From: Candidatus Delongbacteria bacterium
GTDB lineage: Bacteria; JAGOEH01
Assembly (NCBI GenBank): GCA_017997825.1
Contig: JAGOEH010000148.1
Location: 1 to 7,770 of the forward strand
Direction: 5' to 3'
Length of the DNA: 7,770 bases
Shown: positions 4,312 through 7,770 of the stretch, piece after piece
How the letters are laid out: each line of letters starts with the position of its first letter
How positions within the stretch are numbered: the first letter of the stretch is position 1
The notes under the pieces: model-generated
Told to the model about the DNA's origin: nothing
The model's input: only the letters and a program-made list of their open reading frames with translations
The model's database searches: none
Program-made: the position numbers and the translations under genes

Positions 4312-7194
4312 ATGAACCCTATGAAATTGTTCGGATTGATGGTGCTGTGGATCTCCATAGCCAACGCACAGATATTGACTTCGATTCCCGTATATCCTAC
4401 CGAGAAGGACAGCTTGGTCATCACATACAATGCCGCTATGGGGAACCAGGGATTGAAGGGGTTTACCGGAGATGTGTATGCCCATACCGGTTTGATCACT
4501 TCCAAAAGCAACTCTCCCTCCGATTGGAAATATGTCAAGGCCGGCTGGAGCGTCAATCTGGCGGAATGCAAAATGCTGAGGGTCGGAACGGATCTCTATC
4601 GGATTACCATTCCCACTATCCGCCAGTATTATAAGGCTTATGATACCAGTGAAATGATCATCAAACTGGCTTTTGTTTTCCGTAGCCCCGATGGAAGCCG
4701 GGAGGGAAAGGATACCGGGAATCAGGATATTTTTCTGGACATCTACCCCAGCGACGGGATTTCGATTTCACTGGTCGCGCCTCAGGTCAATCAGCCGCTG
4801 GATGATCCCCGATACACTCCGATTTTTCTCGGCCCGCATGATTCATTGACGGTGATCGCCAAATCCCTGCCGGCCGGCACCGGTTTGCAGTCGTTCAGGC
4901 TCTGGATCCGGGATTCACTGGTGCTGAATCAGTCTGAGGACTCGCTGAATTATTGTGTAATTGCCGATGATATTGGTCCCGGTCTACATGAAGTCCGCCT
5001 GAAAACCGTGGATACCCTGAACCGGTCGGATTCGCTCCGGTTTTTCATGATGATCAACCCGGACCGGGGAATGGCTGTTCGTGATACGGCTTTCCCGGCC
5101 GGAATATCGTATCCCGATGGAGAATCGGCTCATCTGTGTCTGTATGCCCCCGGAAAATCGTTGGTGTATGTCATCGGTGATTTCAATCAATGGATTCCCG
5201 ATACGGCCTTCCTGATGCATCGGGACAGCGCTTGGTTTTGGCTGACGATTTCCGGATTGACTTCGGGTAAGGAGTATGCCTTCCAGTATCTGATCGACGG
5301 GACGCTCCGGGTGGCGGAGCCATACACCCAAAAGGTTCTGGATCCCTGGAACGACGGTTCCGTCAGTGCTCAGATCTATCCCGGATTGATCGCTTATCCG
5401 GAAGGCAAAACAACCCACATCACCTCCGTGTTGCAACCCGGCTTGACCGGCTATCCGTTTCAGTATCGGGATGCCTTTCAAAAACCGGAAAAAAGCCAAC
5501 TGATCATCTATGAGCTTTTGGTGAGAGATTTTCTGGCCGATCATACCTTTGCCCGGATCATCGATACGCTGAACTATCTGAAAAATCTGGGGATCAATGC
5601 GGTTGAATTGATGCCGGTCAATGAGTTTGAAGGAAATTCCAGTTGGGGGTATAATCCCTCTTTTTATTTTGCTCCGGATAAATACTATGGCCCGGCCGAT
5701 GATCTGAAGCGTTTGATTGACGAGTGCCATAAGCTGGGAATGGTGGTGATTATGGATATGGTCCTGAATCATGCCTATGGCCAGTGCTCGCTGGTCAGGC
5801 TCTATCAGGACGGATCCGGTTCGGTGACGGCTGACAATCCCTGGTTTAATATCAAAGCGCCTCATGAATTCTCCTGGGGTTATGATTTCAATCATGAGTC
5901 CAAGGCGACTCAGGCCTGGGTTGATCGAGTTCTGGAATTCTGGGTCGATCAGTATCAGATTGACGGATATCGACTGGATTTTACCAAGGGATTTACCAAT
6001 AAAAGCGGCAGCGGCTGGAGCTATGACCAAACACGGGTGGATATTCTCAAACGGCTGGCGGACAGACTCTGGTCGGTCGATCCCTCCGTTTATCTGATTT
6101 TGGAGCACTGGGCGGACAATCCGGAAGAGAAAGCATTGTCGGATTACGGCTTTTTATTGTGGGGGCATGCCAACCAGAGTGGAGCGGAGAATGGATACTA
6201 TGAAGCCGCCATGGGGTATCATCAGCAGAATAAATCGGATATCGCCTATGGGTTTTATAAGACCCGTGGTTGGAATAATCCCCATCTGGTCACCTACATG
6301 GAGAGCCATGATGAACAACGGGTGATGGTGAAGGTTTTGCAATGGGGGAATGGTGCGGGAGATTATTCGACCAAAGATCCGGCCACAGCCTTGGAGCGGA
6401 TGAAGGCCTGTGCAGCGTTTTTTCTGACTCTCCCCGGCCCCAAAATGATCTGGCAGTTCGGGGAACTGGGATATGATGTGGATATCGATTATAATGGACG
6501 CACCGGCGAGAAGCCGATCCGGTGGAACTATTACCAGGATCCGAACCGGCGGCGATTATATGGAACCTATCAGGCCCTGTTGCGTTTGAGACACCAGAAT
6601 GAGGTATTCAGCAGCTCCGAAACCCAGGCTGTATTTTCTACGGCCGGAGCCGTTAAATGGATCCGTTTGTCACATCCCAGTATGGAAGCGGTCATTCTGG
6701 GTAATTTTGATGTGACTGCCCGGAGTGTACATTCCGTTTTTCCCTCGCTCGGACCGTGGTATGATTTTTTCTCGGGGGATACCCTGCAACTGGATCAGCT
6801 CACCGATTCGATCCGGCTGGTTCCGGGTGAGTTTCATGTCTATACCTCGTGGCCTCAATTCCGGCCTGATTCCGGCCTGATCACATCCCTGAATGAGGAT
6901 CAGGGTGCGGCAGAAAAATCCAGTTTATGGCTGACCCATCATCCCAATCCCATCCGATTATCCACCCGAATCGAATTTGAACTGCCTGAAGCGGGAAGGG
7001 CGACCTTGCGGGTTTATAATATCATGGGACAACAGGTAGCGGAATTGATTGACGGCACCATGCAAGCCGGAATCCATCGTTTGGATTGGAGGGGAACGGA
7101 TGATCGGGAGAGAATGCTACCGAGTGGTATTTACTTTCTTACCCTTTCGGTTTCGGGTATCCAGCTCAACCGAAAGATTCTTCTGGTTCGCTGA
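4312..7194 (+). CDS. Secreted multidomain GH13 alpha-amylase-family glycoside hydrolase with T9SS-type sorting tail
   Basis: A 960-residue exported enzyme expected to cleave alpha-glucans such as starch or glycogen. Layout: signal peptide (1-19, hydrophobic core then ANA|Q); a beta-rich domain (about 21-147, with VYAHTG and FVFRSPDGS) of a kind I recall from FCB amylases but cannot name; an Ig-like stretch (about 150-250); a CBM48/E-set-like domain (about 262-345, VYVIGDFNQW); the GH13 barrel (about 395-760); a beta C-domain (about 765-845); and a sorting tail (about 875-960). The GH13 catalytic regions are intact: DMVLNH (482-487), GYRLDF with nucleophile Asp556 and Arg554, acid/base Glu598 in LILEHW, and SHD (665-667). 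MPVNEF (434-439) marks region V. The tail (HPNP, VYNIMGQ, LPSGIYFLTL, ending KILLVR) resembles T9SS type A/FlgD-like domains that send proteins across the outer membrane. AAGGAG (4299-4304) with a 7-nt spacer supports the start. Exact substrate and GH13 subfamily are undecided. Confidence 0.95.
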   Translation: MNPMKLFGLMVLWISIANAQILTSIPVYPTEKDSLVITYNAAMGNQGLKGFTGDVYAHTGLITSKSNSPSDWKYVKAGWSVNLAECKMLRVGTDLYRITIPTIRQYYKAYDTSEMIIKLAFVFRSPDGSREGKDTGNQDIFLDIYPSDGISISLVAPQVNQPLDDPRYTPIFLGPHDSLTVIAKSLPAGTGLQSFRLWIRDSLVLNQSEDSLNYCVIADDIGPGLHEVRLKTVDTLNRSDSLRFFMMINPDRGMAVRDTAFPAGISYPDGESAHLCLYAPGKSLVYVIGDFNQWIPDTAFLMHRDSAWFWLTISGLTSGKEYAFQYLIDGTLRVAEPYTQKVLDPWNDGSVSAQIYPGLIAYPEGKTTHITSVLQPGLTGYPFQYRDAFQKPEKSQLIIYELLVRDFLADHTFARIIDTLNYLKNLGINAVELMPVNEFEGNSSWGYNPSFYFAPDKYYGPADDLKRLIDECHKLGMVVIMDMVLNHAYGQCSLVRLYQDGSGSVTADNPWFNIKAPHEFSWGYDFNHESKATQAWVDRVLEFWVDQYQIDGYRLDFTKGFTNKSGSGWSYDQTRVDILKRLADRLWSVDPSVYLILEHWADNPEEKALSDYGFLLWGHANQSGAENGYYEAAMGYHQQNKSDIAYGFYKTRGWNNPHLVTYMESHDEQRVMVKVLQWGNGAGDYSTKDPATALERMKACAAFFLTLPGPKMIWQFGELGYDVDIDYNGRTGEKPIRWNYYQDPNRRRLYGTYQALLRLRHQNEVFSSSETQAVFSTAGAVKWIRLSHPSMEAVILGNFDVTARSVHSVFPSLGPWYDFFSGDTLQLDQLTDSIRLVPGEFHVYTSWPQFRPDSGLITSLNEDQGAAEKSSLWLTHHPNPIRLSTRIEFELPEAGRATLRVYNIMGQQVAELIDGTMQAGIHRLDWRGTDDRERMLPSGIYFLTLSVSGIQLNRKILLVR

Positions 7195-7770
7195 CGGATC
7201 CGATTGATCTGATTCGGGACAGTATTCCTTGATTAGATCGGCTGCTACCGGCATGCCTAATTCCAAGGATTTGTGCCAGTCCAGGCAGGCCTGGTCACGA
7301 TTGCCCATCTCCAGATTGATCGTGGCCCGATTAAAGTAAGCCTTGGCATCGTTGGGATTGATGGCCAAACACTGATTATAGGATTCCATTGCGGCTTGCG
7401 GTTGATTCTGCTGAAACTTCAGGTTGCCGATGGCGGCATAAACATCCGAGTATTTGGGTTCCAGTTCCAATGCCTTTTGATAATCATTCAGAGCCGCCGG
7501 ATAATTTTCCATTCTGAAATGAGTCATCCCGCGGTGATAATAGCTTTCGGGAAAATTAGGATTTAGGGTGATCGAGGTATCAAAATCGGCTAATGCGGCC
7601 TGATAATTCTTTTGCTGTATCCGGATCAGTCCCCGGTCGTTATGGAAGATGATATTTTTCGGATTAAGCTGGATGGCGTGATCATATTTTTTAAGGGCTT
7701 CGGCGAGATTACCGGTGTGGAGGTAGACGGTTCCCAAATTGGCAAACGCCTCGGCGAACTGGGGATCGAG
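7117..7770 (-). CDS. TPR-repeat protein, 5' truncated by the window edge
   Basis: The frame stays open to base 7770, and the residues before the first in-window Met (LDPQFAEAFAN) already belong to a TPR helix, so the Met at 7737 is internal and the gene starts to the right. The 217 visible residues hold five consecutive 34-residue tetratricopeptide repeats, at about 5-38, 39-72, 73-106, 107-140 and 141-174, each with the Gly/Ala-8, Ala-20 and Pro-32 pattern (QLNP, TLNP, ELEP, AINP, then a degenerate LGMP). TPR arrays form superhelical protein-binding scaffolds; no enzymatic domain or partner is visible. After the last repeat come VAADLIKEYC and a polar, basic tail. The last 25 codons and the stop (TAG, 7117-7119) lie antisense to the amylase sorting-tail coding region. 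Its cell location and role are unknown because the N-terminus is missing. Confidence 0.9.
   Translation of the reverse strand, partial: LDPQFAEAFANLGTVYLHTGNLAEALKKYDHAIQLNPKNIIFHNDRGLIRIQQKNYQAALADFDTSITLNPNFPESYYHRGMTHFRMENYPAALNDYQKALELEPKYSDVYAAIGNLKFQQNQPQAAMESYNQCLAINPNDAKAYFNRATINLEMGNRDQACLDWHKSLELGMPVAADLIKEYCPESDQSDPSANQKNLSVELDTRNRKGKKVNTTR

Noticed and set aside
4984-6108. Long open frame of 374 codons on the minus strand, antisense to the amylase gene
   Set aside because: It lies wholly within the amylase gene, opposite intact GH13 motifs; its translation shows no recognisable domain and is the low-complexity Ile/Pro/Arg-rich type produced by the complement of a coding sequence.
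6958-6966. DnaA-box-like TTATCCACC within the amylase gene
   Set aside because: One mismatch to the strict consensus, isolated, and inside coding sequence for the sorting tail; most likely chance.
7117-7770. DNA-level tandem repeat in the TPR gene
   Set aside because: The periodicity is at the protein level (34-residue TPRs); the nucleotide copies have diverged and do not form a true DNA repeat.

Overview
The window carries six protein-coding genes, two of them cut by the window edges, with no RNA genes, mobile elements or CRISPR arrays that I can see. The best clue to the organism is the large secreted amylase-family protein (4312-7194). It ends in a domain resembling the type IX secretion (T9SS) / FlgD-like C-terminal sorting domain, which is typical of the Fibrobacteres-Chlorobi-Bacteroidetes (FCB) superphylum. 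The left-edge outer-membrane barrel and the family 9 (heptosyltransferase-like) glycosyltransferase also point to a Gram-negative didermic bacterium. Two good TTGACA/TATAAT-type promoters with 17-bp spacers argue against a classical Bacteroidota promoter style. An Ignavibacteria, Calditrichota, Marinimicrobia or KSB1-like lineage is a plausible guess, but this is inference.

Layout. Left edge to 658 (+): C-terminal part of an Omp85/patatin-type outer-membrane barrel protein. 680-2119 (-): gltX, glutamyl-tRNA synthetase, convergent with the barrel gene and only 21 bp from it. 2120-2390: an AT-rich spacer (about 25% GC over 2161-2290) with a strong gltX promoter and two perfect DnaA boxes one helical turn apart. 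A third perfect box lies at 2401-2409, inside the end of the next gene. 2391-3389 (-): family 9 glycosyltransferase. 3355-4029 (-): upp, uracil phosphoribosyltransferase, whose 3' end overlaps the glycosyltransferase start by 35 bp, so the two probably form an operon. 4030-4311: a divergent promoter region with back-to-back -35 elements embedded in a perfect 8-bp inverted repeat. 4312-7194 (+): secreted multidomain GH13 alpha-amylase-family enzyme. 7117 to right edge (-): a TPR-repeat protein whose 3' end overlaps the amylase 3' end by 78 bp in antisense.

How the genes relate. The genes serve separate roles: translation (gltX), pyrimidine salvage (upp), envelope glycan assembly (GT9), outer-membrane biogenesis or lipid hydrolysis (barrel protein) and extracellular polysaccharide degradation (amylase). 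This looks like an ordinary chromosomal segment rather than an accessory island. The most notable non-coding signal is the DnaA-box cluster upstream of gltX, which could be a replication-origin element or a DnaA-controlled promoter. I found no convincing new defence or mobile system.
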